Below, piece after piece: positions 1-6,925 of a stretch of 7,457 bases of DNA. The stretch covers positions 1 to 7,457 of the forward strand of contig CANHOY010000077.1 of NCBI GenBank assembly GCA_947462495.1. Reading direction: 5' to 3'. Positions within the stretch are counted from its first letter, which is position 1. Each line of letters starts with the position of its first letter. Origin of the DNA: Bacteroidota bacterium. Its GTDB lineage: Bacteria; Bacteroidota; Bacteroidia; Chitinophagales; Chitinophagaceae. The position numbers were made by a program, and so were the translations under genes. Under the pieces are notes generated by a model. It saw only the letters and a program-made list of their open reading frames with translations. It made no database searches and was not told the DNA's origin.

Positions 1-311
1 ATTTCTTCCATTTGAATTCCACCATGGCTTTCATCATATACACATTCACCATTTTTGATTAATAAAACTTGTGGTGATTCATGGTACACTTTGAATTTTT
101 CTGCAATGGCTTGAGAAATATTTCTATAATTGAGTAAATCTAAATAATGGAAATCAATATTATCTGGGGTAACTGACCTTTCTAAACGCGCTAAGGACAT
201 TTTGCTAATACTGCAGGTGGTACTATGTTTTAGAATCAATTGTGGTTTGGTAAAAGAAGCGTCTTCGATACTAGCTAATTGATCGATGTTTGATAGGGTA
301 TTCCACTGCAT
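1..311 (-). CDS. ytxJ: Monothiol bacilliredoxin YtxJ (C-terminus beyond window edge)
   Basis: This encodes a small cytoplasmic thioredoxin-fold protein of the YtxJ/DUF2847 family, which is thought to remove bacillithiol from S-bacillithiolated proteins. 103 residues are visible and the frame is open at the window edge; the family is about 110 residues, so little is missing. The diagnostic motif HSTTCSISKM lies at residues 29-38, with the single active-site Cys33. A thioredoxin-like cis-proline segment, ESPQVLL, has its proline at residue 80. The start at 311 gives MQWNTL, like the usual family N-terminus. An in-frame ATG at 362 would add 17 residues (MKLAQIIVLNL...), but a -7-like element at 330-337 lies inside that extension, favouring the shorter form. 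The gene is divergent from the exonuclease at 421. The family assignment is by motif recognition and is strong; the physiological role is inferred. Confidence 0.85.
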   Translation of the reverse strand, partial: MQWNTLSNIDQLASIEDASFTKPQLILKHSTTCSISKMSLARLERSVTPDNIDFHYLDLLNYRNISQAIAEKFKVYHESPQVLLIKNGECVYDESHGGIQMEE

Positions 312-329
312 AATTTCTAATTGAGGGTA

Positions 330-337
330 CAAATTTA
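330..337 (-). promoter_or_regulatory. Candidate Bacteroidota -7 element for ytxJ
   Basis: The minus strand reads TAAATTTG, an exact match to the Bacteroidota sigma-70 -7 consensus TAnnTTTG. It sits 18 bases upstream of the ATG at 311, which would give a short leader. No good TTTG -33 element is visible at the usual spacing, so this may be a chance match in AT-rich DNA. Confidence 0.3.
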
Positions 338-420
338 ATACAATAATCTGAGCTAATTTCATTGAAATTTATGATTTTGCTTACGAAGTTTAACTAACTT
401 TACTTACTATATAATATACT

Positions 421-1188
421 ATGCGATTACAACTTACTAGACCCATTTGCTTTATTGATTTAGAAACTACTGGAATTAATGTGAGCACCGATAAAATAGT
501 AGAAATTGCTATTGTAAAAATAATGCCAGATGGAACAAAGCAAGTAAAAAGGAAATTGGTAAATCCAGAAATGGCCATTCCTAAAGCAGCATCTGAAATT
601 CATGGCATTTCAGACGAAATGGTTAAAGAGGCACCCACCTTTAAACAAATCGCCAACGAAATAAAACAATTTATAGAATTAAGTGATTTAGCAGGATACA
701 ATAGCAACCGATTTGATATTCCCATGCTCAATGAAGAATTTTTAAGAGCTGGAATTTCTGTAGATATTGAAAGTAGAAAATTGTTAGATGTACAAAAAGT
801 ATATCATATGATGGAACAAAGAACTCTGTCTGCAGCCTATAAATTTTATTGCAACAAAAATTTAGAAGATGCCCATAGTGCTGAAGCAGACGCAACCGCT
901 ACCTGGGAGGTATTGGAAGCTCAATTAGAAAAATACCCACAAATTGGAGCTACGGTGGACGCCGTGGTTAAATTTACAGGGGAAGACCAAATTGTAGACT
1001 TTGCTCGACGTTTTATATTTGAAAATGGGGTTGAAATTTTCAATTTTGGCAAACACAAAGGAAAGCCTGTAACTCAAGTACTTAAAGAAGAACCTCAATA
1101 TTATGATTGGATGATGAAGGGGGATTTTGCCCTCCATACCAAACAAAAACTAACGGAAATGTTGAACAAGGCCATGTTGAATAAATAG
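421..1188 (+). CDS. DEDDh-family 3'-5' exonuclease with ExoX-like C-terminal domain
   Basis: This 255-residue protein is probably a magnesium-dependent 3'-5' exonuclease acting on DNA in repair or proofreading, or possibly on small nucleic acids. All three Exo motifs of the DnaQ/DEDDh fold are intact. ExoI is DLETTG, with D13 and E15. ExoII is GYNSNRFDIPML, with D99. ExoIII is AHSAEADATAT, with H152 and D157 in the HxxxxD spacing of the DEDDh subclass. After the nuclease core (about 8-172), a C-terminal segment at about 205-250 contains FGKHKGKP and PQYYDWMMKGDF. That pattern is seen in the ExoX-like C-terminal / DUF3820 small domain, which is probably nucleic-acid binding. The product is therefore not a bare replicative epsilon subunit. 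The ATG at 421 puts ExoI at residue 13, normal for the family. The gene heads a rightward group, 55 bases before the next gene. The exact substrate is unknown, so no symbol is given. Confidence 0.88.
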   Translation: MRLQLTRPICFIDLETTGINVSTDKIVEIAIVKIMPDGTKQVKRKLVNPEMAIPKAASEIHGISDEMVKEAPTFKQIANEIKQFIELSDLAGYNSNRFDIPMLNEEFLRAGISVDIESRKLLDVQKVYHMMEQRTLSAAYKFYCNKNLEDAHSAEADATATWEVLEAQLEKYPQIGATVDAVVKFTGEDQIVDFARRFIFENGVEIFNFGKHKGKPVTQVLKEEPQYYDWMMKGDFALHTKQKLTEMLNKAMLNK

Positions 1189-1243
1189 TAGCCAATTAAT
1201 ATATAAAAAAAGCTTAATTTTAAATTAGTATACCCCCCGTAAA

Positions 1244-1996
1244 GTGAAAAAAATTGTATTAATTCCCACATACAACGAAAAAGAAAATATTTCTTTAATA
1301 GTTCATGCTGTGTTAGGATTGTCTTCTAATTATCATATTTTAATCATTGATGATAATTCTCCAGATGGCACTGCTGATATTGTTAAAACTTTACAGTCAA
1401 AATTTCAAGACAGATTATTCATAGAAAGTAGAACAGGTAAGTTGGGTTTAGGTACCGCTTATATACTTGGTTTCAAATGGGCATTGGCAAAAGAGTATGA
1501 TTATATTTTTGAAATGGACGCCGATTTTTCACATAATCCCACCGATTTAGATCGTTTACTAGAAGCTTGTGAAGAAGGGGCTGATTTGTCAATTGGAAGT
1601 AGATATGTTAAAGGAGGAAATACAGAAAACTGGCCTTTAGATAGAAAATTATATTCCTTAGGGGGATCTGCTTATACCCGTTTAATTACTTGCATGCCTA
1701 TAAAAGACCCAACTGCTGGGTTTGTTTGTTATAAAAATAAAGTCTTAGCAGCTATTAATTTTGATACGATTAATTTTATTGGATATGCTTTTCAAATAGA
1801 AATGAAATTTGCCGCTTGGAAATTGGGTTTTAAATTTAAAGAAGTACCTATCACTTTTGTTGATCGGAAAATTGGAGTTAGTAAAATGTCAAAGGGTATT
1901 ATAAAAGAAGCCATGTTAGGAGTATTAAGCATGCAATGGCAATCTGCCACTGGACGTTTTGTTAAATCAATAAAACGCATTCGTGTCAACTTTTAA
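1244..1996 (+). CDS. Polyprenyl-phosphate mannose synthase-like GT2 glycosyltransferase
   Basis: This 250-residue family 2 glycosyltransferase resembles dolichol/polyprenol-phosphate mannose synthase (Dpm1). That enzyme transfers mannose from GDP-mannose to a polyprenyl phosphate on the cytoplasmic face of the membrane. Visible hallmarks are the N-terminal IPTYNEKENI (7-16), the nucleotide-binding DDNSPDGT (36-43), GLGTAYILGF (68-77), the metal-binding DAD in EMDADFSHNP (D92, D94), GSRYVKGG (118-125), DPTAGF (155-160), and a C-terminal VPITFVDRKIGVSKM stretch (201-215) with the basic residues typical of the family. No C-terminal membrane segment is seen, so this is the soluble single-domain form. 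Translation starts at GTG 1244, directly before MKKIVLIPTYNE, with a run of six C at 1233-1238 upstream. The 3' end overlaps the transporter gene by 14 bases. Mannose as the donor sugar is inferred from similarity; glucose or another hexose is possible. Confidence 0.88.
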   Translation: MKKIVLIPTYNEKENISLIVHAVLGLSSNYHILIIDDNSPDGTADIVKTLQSKFQDRLFIESRTGKLGLGTAYILGFKWALAKEYDYIFEMDADFSHNPTDLDRLLEACEEGADLSIGSRYVKGGNTENWPLDRKLYSLGGSAYTRLITCMPIKDPTAGFVCYKNKVLAAINFDTINFIGYAFQIEMKFAAWKLGFKFKEVPITFVDRKIGVSKMSKGIIKEAMLGVLSMQWQSATGRFVKSIKRIRVNF

Positions 1997-2891
1997 GAAA
2001 GCTATTTTACAATTACATGTTTTTGTTTTTTTAGCTGGGTTAACTGGTCCTTTGGGCTATTTAATTCAATTAAATGGGATTTTATTGGTCTTTTATCGAA
2101 TGCTGATTACATCGCTTATTTTATGGGGTCTTTATTTAATTAGAAAAAATAATCATCAATATCCTACTAAAATTAAACTGCAATTATTGGGTATCGGAGG
2201 GATCATAGCGATGCATTGGGTTTGCTTCTACGCAAGTATTAAATTAGCCAACATATCCATTGCCTTAGTTTGTTTTTCAAGTACTAGTTTATTTTCTTCT
2301 ATTATAGAGCCTCTGTCAAGAAAATTTAAAATACAAATTCAGGAAATTTTAATTGGATTACTATGTTTAGTGGGCATATTACTTATTTTTCATTTTGATA
2401 GTAAATTTAGAACTGGAATAGTAATAGGTTTGTTCTCTGCTTTTTTTGCAGCTATTTTCTCTATCATCAATAAGCGAATTACCAATCACGTAGATGTCAA
2501 TACCATTCAAACCTATGAAATGACGGGAGGGGTGTTATTTTTAGTGCCCTTTGTTTTTATAATGAGTGCGATGAATCATTTTAACCCAATATTGGTAACA
2601 CCTACCTCGATGGATTGGGTATGGTTACTTATATTAGCCATAGGCTGTACGGTAATTTCTAATCATTTAATGCTTTCTGCGTTGAAACATATTAGCGCCT
2701 TTACTTTAAATGTCACTTTAAATTTAGAACCGGTGTACGGTATTATTTTAGCTTTTGTTTTGTTTAAAGAACAAAAGCAATTAGGCGCAAGTTTTTATAT
2801 TGGATTTTTATTAATTCTACTTTCAGTAATTATACAGATGTATAGAATTATCAAGCAGCATCAATTAAAAACTATAGGAGAGCAAGTTTAA
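1983..2891 (+). CDS. EamA/DMT-superfamily 10-helix membrane transporter
   Basis: This 302-residue inner-membrane protein has the layout of the drug/metabolite transporter superfamily: two repeated EamA units of about five helices each. Hydrophobic segments are visible at roughly 8-28, 31-53, 66-86, 90-108, 120-138, 144-162, 178-198, 211-231, 236-262 and 268-288. The second repeat ends with the typical LEPVYGIILAFVLFKE (248-263), the EamA signature around a conserved Glu-Pro. The first repeat has the matching IIEPLSRK at 107-114. The start is a GTG at 1983 inside the 3' end of the glycosyltransferase gene, giving MSTFKKAILQLHVF; the 14-base overlap implies translational coupling. The substrate cannot be read from sequence; family members export amino acids, metabolites or drugs, and relatives carry nucleotide sugars. 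The stop lies 9 bases from that of the convergent receptor gene. Confidence 0.88.
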   Translation: MSTFKKAILQLHVFVFLAGLTGPLGYLIQLNGILLVFYRMLITSLILWGLYLIRKNNHQYPTKIKLQLLGIGGIIAMHWVCFYASIKLANISIALVCFSSTSLFSSIIEPLSRKFKIQIQEILIGLLCLVGILLIFHFDSKFRTGIVIGLFSAFFAAIFSIINKRITNHVDVNTIQTYEMTGGVLFLVPFVFIMSAMNHFNPILVTPTSMDWVWLLILAIGCTVISNHLMLSALKHISAFTLNVTLNLEPVYGIILAFVLFKEQKQLGASFYIGFLLILLSVIIQMYRIIKQHQLKTIGEQV

Positions 2892-2900
2892 ATACTCCCT

Positions 2901-5342
2901 TTAGAATTCAAGAATAAACCCAATAGTAGGGGTGATAAAAACCGAGTTATTGTCAGTTAAAGAAGGAATGGCATTAGAACCATCTTTTTTGATAGCTAAA
3001 CCATCTGTAGTTTTAAAAGTGCCATTTTCATTATAGGAAAAAACATAAAAGGGTGGCGCAACCGATTTAGCTCCATACCAATTTGTGATGTCAATATAAA
3101 AATCAAGGGTGGATTTCTTATAATTATACCTTTTATCTAATCTTAAATCACTTGAATGAAAGGGTTTATTACGATTGCTATTTAATCTTGAATAATCAAA
3201 TACGCCTACTCCTAATGTGGCAAAATTAAGCTTGCTTGCATTCATATCATAAGGAGTATAAGGAGTGCCTCCTTGGTATCTAAACTTGACACCTAGCTCC
3301 CAATTTTTATTGAATTTATAACCACCTGATAAACTTAACAAATGAATATTCTCCCATGAACTCGCAATATAGGTTCCAAGTGAATTGGTATAAGCACTTC
3401 TAAAAAAACTGTAACTCATTACTCCAAAAAATCTATTAGTAAGTTTTTGTTGTGCAAATAATTCAAAACCATAACTTCTACCTAAACCATTGGTACTTAT
3501 ATCTTCGTTGCCTAAAATATTAAAATCGGCTCCTAAATTAGACAAGCTGGTTCCTTTATCTACACTAATGGGAACATGGCTGTATTTTTTATAAAATACT
3601 TCTGCAGTAAATCGAGTGGCATCTGATGGTATATATTCTATACCAGTTACATAATGGGTGCTTTTTATGTAATCAGCATCTCTATTTAAATAATTACCCA
3701 AGCTATCTTTAAAACCCAAAGCGGTATTAGGGGCTAATTTAAAATAATTTCCAATGGAGGCATTCCAGGTAATTTGATCACTTAACACTAAGCTTAAGCC
3801 AATACGTGGAGATAATTGACGTAGGAAACGATTGCCCTGTGTGGTAAAATCATTGCCATCTGTTCTAACACCCGCACTAATGCCTAAGCGATTATTAAAA
3901 GCTCTTTTACCCACTTGAAAAAAGGCCCCATATTTATTATAATTAAAAGCTGAATTATACTTAATGGTGGTGGTGGGTAAATAATTAAATGCAGGGTTTG
4001 TAATATCATTGAATCTTAGTAATTGAGAAGTACTATTGTCATATCCTACATTCACTAAATTCACGCCTGTTGTCCACTTTAATCCTAATAAACTTTTTGT
4101 AATATCCCATCGAATGTTATTTCCTAAATCATTCGAAGTATAATCAAAAGTTTTCTCCCCTTTAATAGGTTCTAAATTATTTTCATACTTTTCATTCAGA
4201 TTGTTCAAATGATTCCTGCTGATTGCTAAATTCCAATAGCCTTTATTAATTAATTTTTTCAAGGAAACACCCACCGTATAACTCCATTGATTAATAGAAG
4301 GACTAGCATTTAAGGCATAAATTTTTTGAGGAGTTGCTTTTCTAGGTGCAGCAAAACTAAATTCATCTATGGCACCCACTCCCAAAAAAGTAAGCGTGGT
4401 TTTTGGATCAATGATATGAGTTACTTTAAATTGGAAGTCCCAGAAATTGGGCCGTATAGGTAAATCAATGGCTTTGAATAAAAATTGTAAATAACTTCTC
4501 CTTGCTGAAGCAAGGAAAGTAGTCTTCCCTGATTTAGATAAAGGGCCTTCAAAAGTACTAGCAAATTCAGTGGAACCTAAACGTAAATTACCTTGAAATT
4601 TATCTGCATTGCCTCTTTTTTGTTTAAACTCAAATACAGAGGATAAAGCATTATCAAATTTGGCATCAAAAGCAGAGGAAGATAATTTTACTTCATCAAT
4701 AAAAGAAACATTTAAAATTCCTTGTGGTCCACCAGCGCTACCTTGAGTACTAAAATGATTGATTACTGGAATTTCTATTCCATCTAAATAAAAAACATTT
4801 TCATTGGGTGCGCCACCTCTTACAATAATGTCATTTCTAAACCCAGCACCAGTACTTGCAGAACCAGTGACCCCTGGTAAAGTTTGAACTACTTTGGAAA
4901 TATCAAAATTAGAACCAGGGTTGGACTTAATTTCTTCTGCAGTTAATCTTTGAACACTTAAGGGTGTTTCCAAGGTAGCAACTCTTACTGTTTTTTTAGT
5001 ACTTCCAACTTGAACTGCAGTTAACTGAACACTTTCTGCTATTAATTCAATAGTATTATTGGTTTCATTTCCTGTAGTCACTACTACATTAAACAGGGTT
5101 AAAGGTAAACTGCCTAGAGATGCGAATTTAATTTGATATTGACCAGTGGGAATGGCTTTAAAACTATATTTACCAGTGGTGTCTGTAACAGTTGAATAGG
5201 GTGTATTAACTAATTTTACACTTACCCCAGCGATTGGATTTTGCGTATTTTTATCAATAACCCAACCTGATAAATTACCCTTTGATTGAGCAGATATGGT
5301 GGTAATGAAAAATAATAATCCAATTGTTAAAAACCATTTCAT
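2901..5342 (-). CDS. TonB-dependent outer-membrane receptor with CarboxypepD-regulatory-like N-domain
   Basis: This 813-residue outer-membrane protein probably imports a nutrient or chelate using TonB energy. A signal peptide is clear: MKWFLTIGLLFFITTISAQ, with cleavage probably after the Ala or Gln near 18-19. A carboxypeptidase-regulatory-like beta-sandwich follows (about 22-103), with GWVIDKNTQNPIAGVSVKL and DTTGKYSF. The plug domain (about 125-240) includes VVQTLPGVTG (151-160), IIVRGGAPNENVFYLDGIEI (172-191) and IDEVKLSSSAFDAKF (215-229). The remainder is a beta-barrel rich in aromatic and Asn residues, ending in GFILEF with the C-terminal Phe needed for BAM-mediated insertion. Its length fits smaller non-SusC receptors, and no SusD partner or other uptake gene is adjacent, so the ligand is unknown. 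It lies 93 bases downstream of the E2 gene on the same strand and may have its own promoter. The family call is strong; substrate prediction is not possible here. Confidence 0.9.
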   Translation of the reverse strand: MKWFLTIGLLFFITTISAQSKGNLSGWVIDKNTQNPIAGVSVKLVNTPYSTVTDTTGKYSFKAIPTGQYQIKFASLGSLPLTLFNVVVTTGNETNNTIELIAESVQLTAVQVGSTKKTVRVATLETPLSVQRLTAEEIKSNPGSNFDISKVVQTLPGVTGSASTGAGFRNDIIVRGGAPNENVFYLDGIEIPVINHFSTQGSAGGPQGILNVSFIDEVKLSSSAFDAKFDNALSSVFEFKQKRGNADKFQGNLRLGSTEFASTFEGPLSKSGKTTFLASARRSYLQFLFKAIDLPIRPNFWDFQFKVTHIIDPKTTLTFLGVGAIDEFSFAAPRKATPQKIYALNASPSINQWSYTVGVSLKKLINKGYWNLAISRNHLNNLNEKYENNLEPIKGEKTFDYTSNDLGNNIRWDITKSLLGLKWTTGVNLVNVGYDNSTSQLLRFNDITNPAFNYLPTTTIKYNSAFNYNKYGAFFQVGKRAFNNRLGISAGVRTDGNDFTTQGNRFLRQLSPRIGLSLVLSDQITWNASIGNYFKLAPNTALGFKDSLGNYLNRDADYIKSTHYVTGIEYIPSDATRFTAEVFYKKYSHVPISVDKGTSLSNLGADFNILGNEDISTNGLGRSYGFELFAQQKLTNRFFGVMSYSFFRSAYTNSLGTYIASSWENIHLLSLSGGYKFNKNWELGVKFRYQGGTPYTPYDMNASKLNFATLGVGVFDYSRLNSNRNKPFHSSDLRLDKRYNYKKSTLDFYIDITNWYGAKSVAPPFYVFSYNENGTFKTTDGLAIKKDGSNAIPSLTDNNSVFITPTIGFILEF

Positions 5343-5363
5343 AAGGTAGACTTGTTTTTATCT

Positions 5364-5423
5364 AAACAAATAAAAAACACAAAAGTTGATAATGTAAATG
5401 GGAAATAGAGGAATTATTTGTTT
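5364..5423. repeat. 10-bp inverted repeat in the E2-receptor gap
   Basis: AAACAAATAA at 5364-5373 and its exact reverse complement TTATTTGTTT at 5414-5423 are separated by 40 bases. They occupy most of the 93-base gap upstream of the receptor gene. The arms contain TTATTTG, which overlaps the TTTG part of a Bacteroidota -7 element. The repeat could be a paired operator or a long-loop stem, but both arms are AT-rich and may match by chance. Confidence 0.3.
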
Positions 5424-5435
5424 TTAAGCGTAACA

Positions 5436-6887
5436 TTATACGTATTGGAACCACTGTCTATTAGGGTCCCATGCTTCAAAAGCTTTAGCGACTGCTGCTA
5501 AAAATTGGGATCCCATGGCCCCATCCACAATACGATGATCATAGCTCATGGATAAAAACATCATATGCCTAACTAAAATAGCATCCCCAGATGGGGTTTC
5601 CACTACAACAGGGCGCTTTTTAATGGCTCCCAAAGCTAGAATAGCTACTTGTGGTTGATTAATAATAGGCGTGCCCATAATACTACCAAAAGAGCCTACA
5701 TTAGTCACTGTAAAAGTGCCCCCTTGTGTGTCTTGTGGTTTTAATTGATTATTTCTGGCCGCTATGGCTAAATTATTCACTGCTTTACTAATACCTACAA
5801 TACTTAATTGATTGGCTCCTTTAATGACAGGTACAATTAAGTTACCGGTAGATAGGGCAGTAGCCATTCCTATATTAATGTCTTTTTTCAAAATAATTTG
5901 ATCTCCTTGTAAACTACTATTCACAATGGGGTATTGTTCTAAAATAGATGCAATACATTCTAAAAACATAGGAGTGAAGGTTAATTTTATACCTTCTCTC
6001 TTTTCAAAAAGTTGTTTTACTTTTTCTCTCCAAACCACCATATTGGTAACATCGGCCTCAACAAATGAAGTGACATGTGGACTGGTTTGTACACTTTCTA
6101 CCATATGTTTGGCAATTAACTTGCGCATTCGATCCATCTCTATAATCTCCGTAAGGCCTTCAATTACTACTTCAGATGGATTAGATAGTTTAGCAGTAGC
6201 AGACCCAGTAAATTGTCCCTCAGTATTATCGTAGATAGAAGTGGGCTTTGTTAAAATGTTTTTTGTATCAACTAAAGTAGAAGAATTAGTATTCTGGTTA
6301 TCAATAGGTTGAATAGTATTACTTACAGTTTTTTTATTGGCTATAAAAGTGATAATATCTTTTTTAGTAACCCTGCCTTGTGTTCCTGTTCCATGGATGG
6401 TTTGAAGTTCCTGCATGCTCACTCCCTCATTCTGAGCTATATTCATGACCAATGGAGAATAGAATTTTGTTTCACCTGTAGATAAATCAACTGAATTGAT
6501 TGAATGTTGAATTTTACTGGTATCTGCTGCTGTTGGGATATACGGGATAGGCTCCTGTTCTATTTCTGTCAAATGACTAATGTCAGGAGCTACTACTTTT
6601 TCAGAAAGGGTATTGACAACACTAGTATTATTCGTTGTAACTTCTTTGCTGGATTCAATTTTAGCAATAACAGTACCAATGGGTACAACACTATTTACTT
6701 CAAATAAAATTTCTGTAATGATGCCTTCCGCTGTTGAAGGTATTTCGCTGTCTACCTTATCAGTTGCTATATCCAATAATGTTTCGTCTAGTTGTATAGT
6801 ATCACCCACCTTTTTGTGCCATTTTAAAATGGTCGCTTCCATGATACTTTCACCCAACTTAGGCAAAACCAAATCGACAATTGGCAT
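5436..6887 (-). CDS. 2-oxoacid dehydrogenase complex E2 (dihydrolipoyl acyltransferase), branched-chain type likely
   Basis: This 483-residue cytoplasmic core subunit moves acyl groups from E1 to CoA through a swinging lipoyl arm. The N-terminal lipoyl domain (about 3-78) has the lipoylation site in ATDKVDSEIPS, with Lys44. The DKVDSE context resembles branched-chain E2 rather than the DKATME type of pyruvate E2. A peripheral subunit-binding domain lies at about 143-180 (SPLVMNIAQNEGV ... GRVTKKDI). It is flanked by linkers rich in Asn, Ser and Thr rather than Ala and Pro. The acyltransferase domain (about 245-480) ends with SYDHRIVDG, carrying catalytic His451 and Asp455. I chose the ATG at 6887 (MPIVDLVLPKLGES), 26 bases after the cinA stop; an in-frame TTG at 6905 would add six unlikely residues. 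No E1 or E3 gene is in the window. Substrate class is inferred from the lipoyl motif only, so no symbol is given. Confidence 0.9.
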   Translation of the reverse strand: MPIVDLVLPKLGESIMEATILKWHKKVGDTIQLDETLLDIATDKVDSEIPSTAEGIITEILFEVNSVVPIGTVIAKIESSKEVTTNNTSVVNTLSEKVVAPDISHLTEIEQEPIPYIPTAADTSKIQHSINSVDLSTGETKFYSPLVMNIAQNEGVSMQELQTIHGTGTQGRVTKKDIITFIANKKTVSNTIQPIDNQNTNSSTLVDTKNILTKPTSIYDNTEGQFTGSATAKLSNPSEVVIEGLTEIIEMDRMRKLIAKHMVESVQTSPHVTSFVEADVTNMVVWREKVKQLFEKREGIKLTFTPMFLECIASILEQYPIVNSSLQGDQIILKKDINIGMATALSTGNLIVPVIKGANQLSIVGISKAVNNLAIAARNNQLKPQDTQGGTFTVTNVGSFGSIMGTPIINQPQVAILALGAIKKRPVVVETPSGDAILVRHMMFLSMSYDHRIVDGAMGSQFLAAVAKAFEAWDPNRQWFQYV

Positions 6888-6902
6888 AAGGGTTAATTTT
6901 AG

Positions 6903-6910
6903 CAAAAATA
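6903..6910 (-). promoter_or_regulatory. Candidate -7 element upstream of the E2 gene
   Basis: The minus strand reads TATTTTTG, matching the Bacteroidota TAnnTTTG consensus exactly and ending 15 bases before the E2 ATG at 6887. It overlaps the 3' arm of the hairpin at 6907-6925. No convincing -33 TTTG is seen at normal spacing. It could give E2 expression independent of cinA, or be a chance match. Confidence 0.28.
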
Positions 6911-6925
6911 AGACTAAATCTTATT
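6904..6925 (-). terminator. Weak terminator-like hairpin spanning the cinA stop codon
   Basis: On the minus strand AATAAGA, loop TTTAG and TCTTATT form a perfect 7-bp stem (plus-strand arms 6907-6913 and 6919-6925), continuing into a short T run before G. The cinA TAG stop is in the loop. With only one G-C pair the stem is weak, so it is more likely an attenuator, a 3'-end stabiliser or coincidence than a full terminator. Confidence 0.25.

Noticed and set aside
376..402. Possible promoter for the exonuclease: TTTG at 376-379 and TAACTTTA at 395-402
   Set aside because: The -7 part has one mismatch and the 15-base spacer is shorter than usual for Bacteroidota, so it is not strong enough to list as a feature.
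925..1146. 73-codon open frame antisense to the exonuclease gene
   Set aside because: It overlaps the conserved part of a clear gene, and its translation shows no domain or compositional sense.
1215..1227. AT palindrome TAATTT-T-AAATTA between exonuclease and glycosyltransferase genes
   Set aside because: It has no G or C and is likely a composition effect in an AT-rich gap; not counted as an operator or terminator.
2875..2900. Short GGAG/CTCC stem across the convergent gene ends
   Set aside because: Only four to five base pairs with a long AT loop and no proper T run next to it; not a credible terminator.
5926..6234. 102-codon plus-strand open frame inside the E2 gene
   Set aside because: It lies opposite the conserved acyltransferase domain and has no recognisable motif. 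The same applies to 6504-6707 and 6580-6927.
6888..6905. Upstream TTG start for the E2 protein, adding MLKLTL
   Set aside because: The ATG at 6887 gives the family-typical N-terminus directly before the lipoyl domain. The extra codons overlap the -7-like element and are not expected in E2 proteins.
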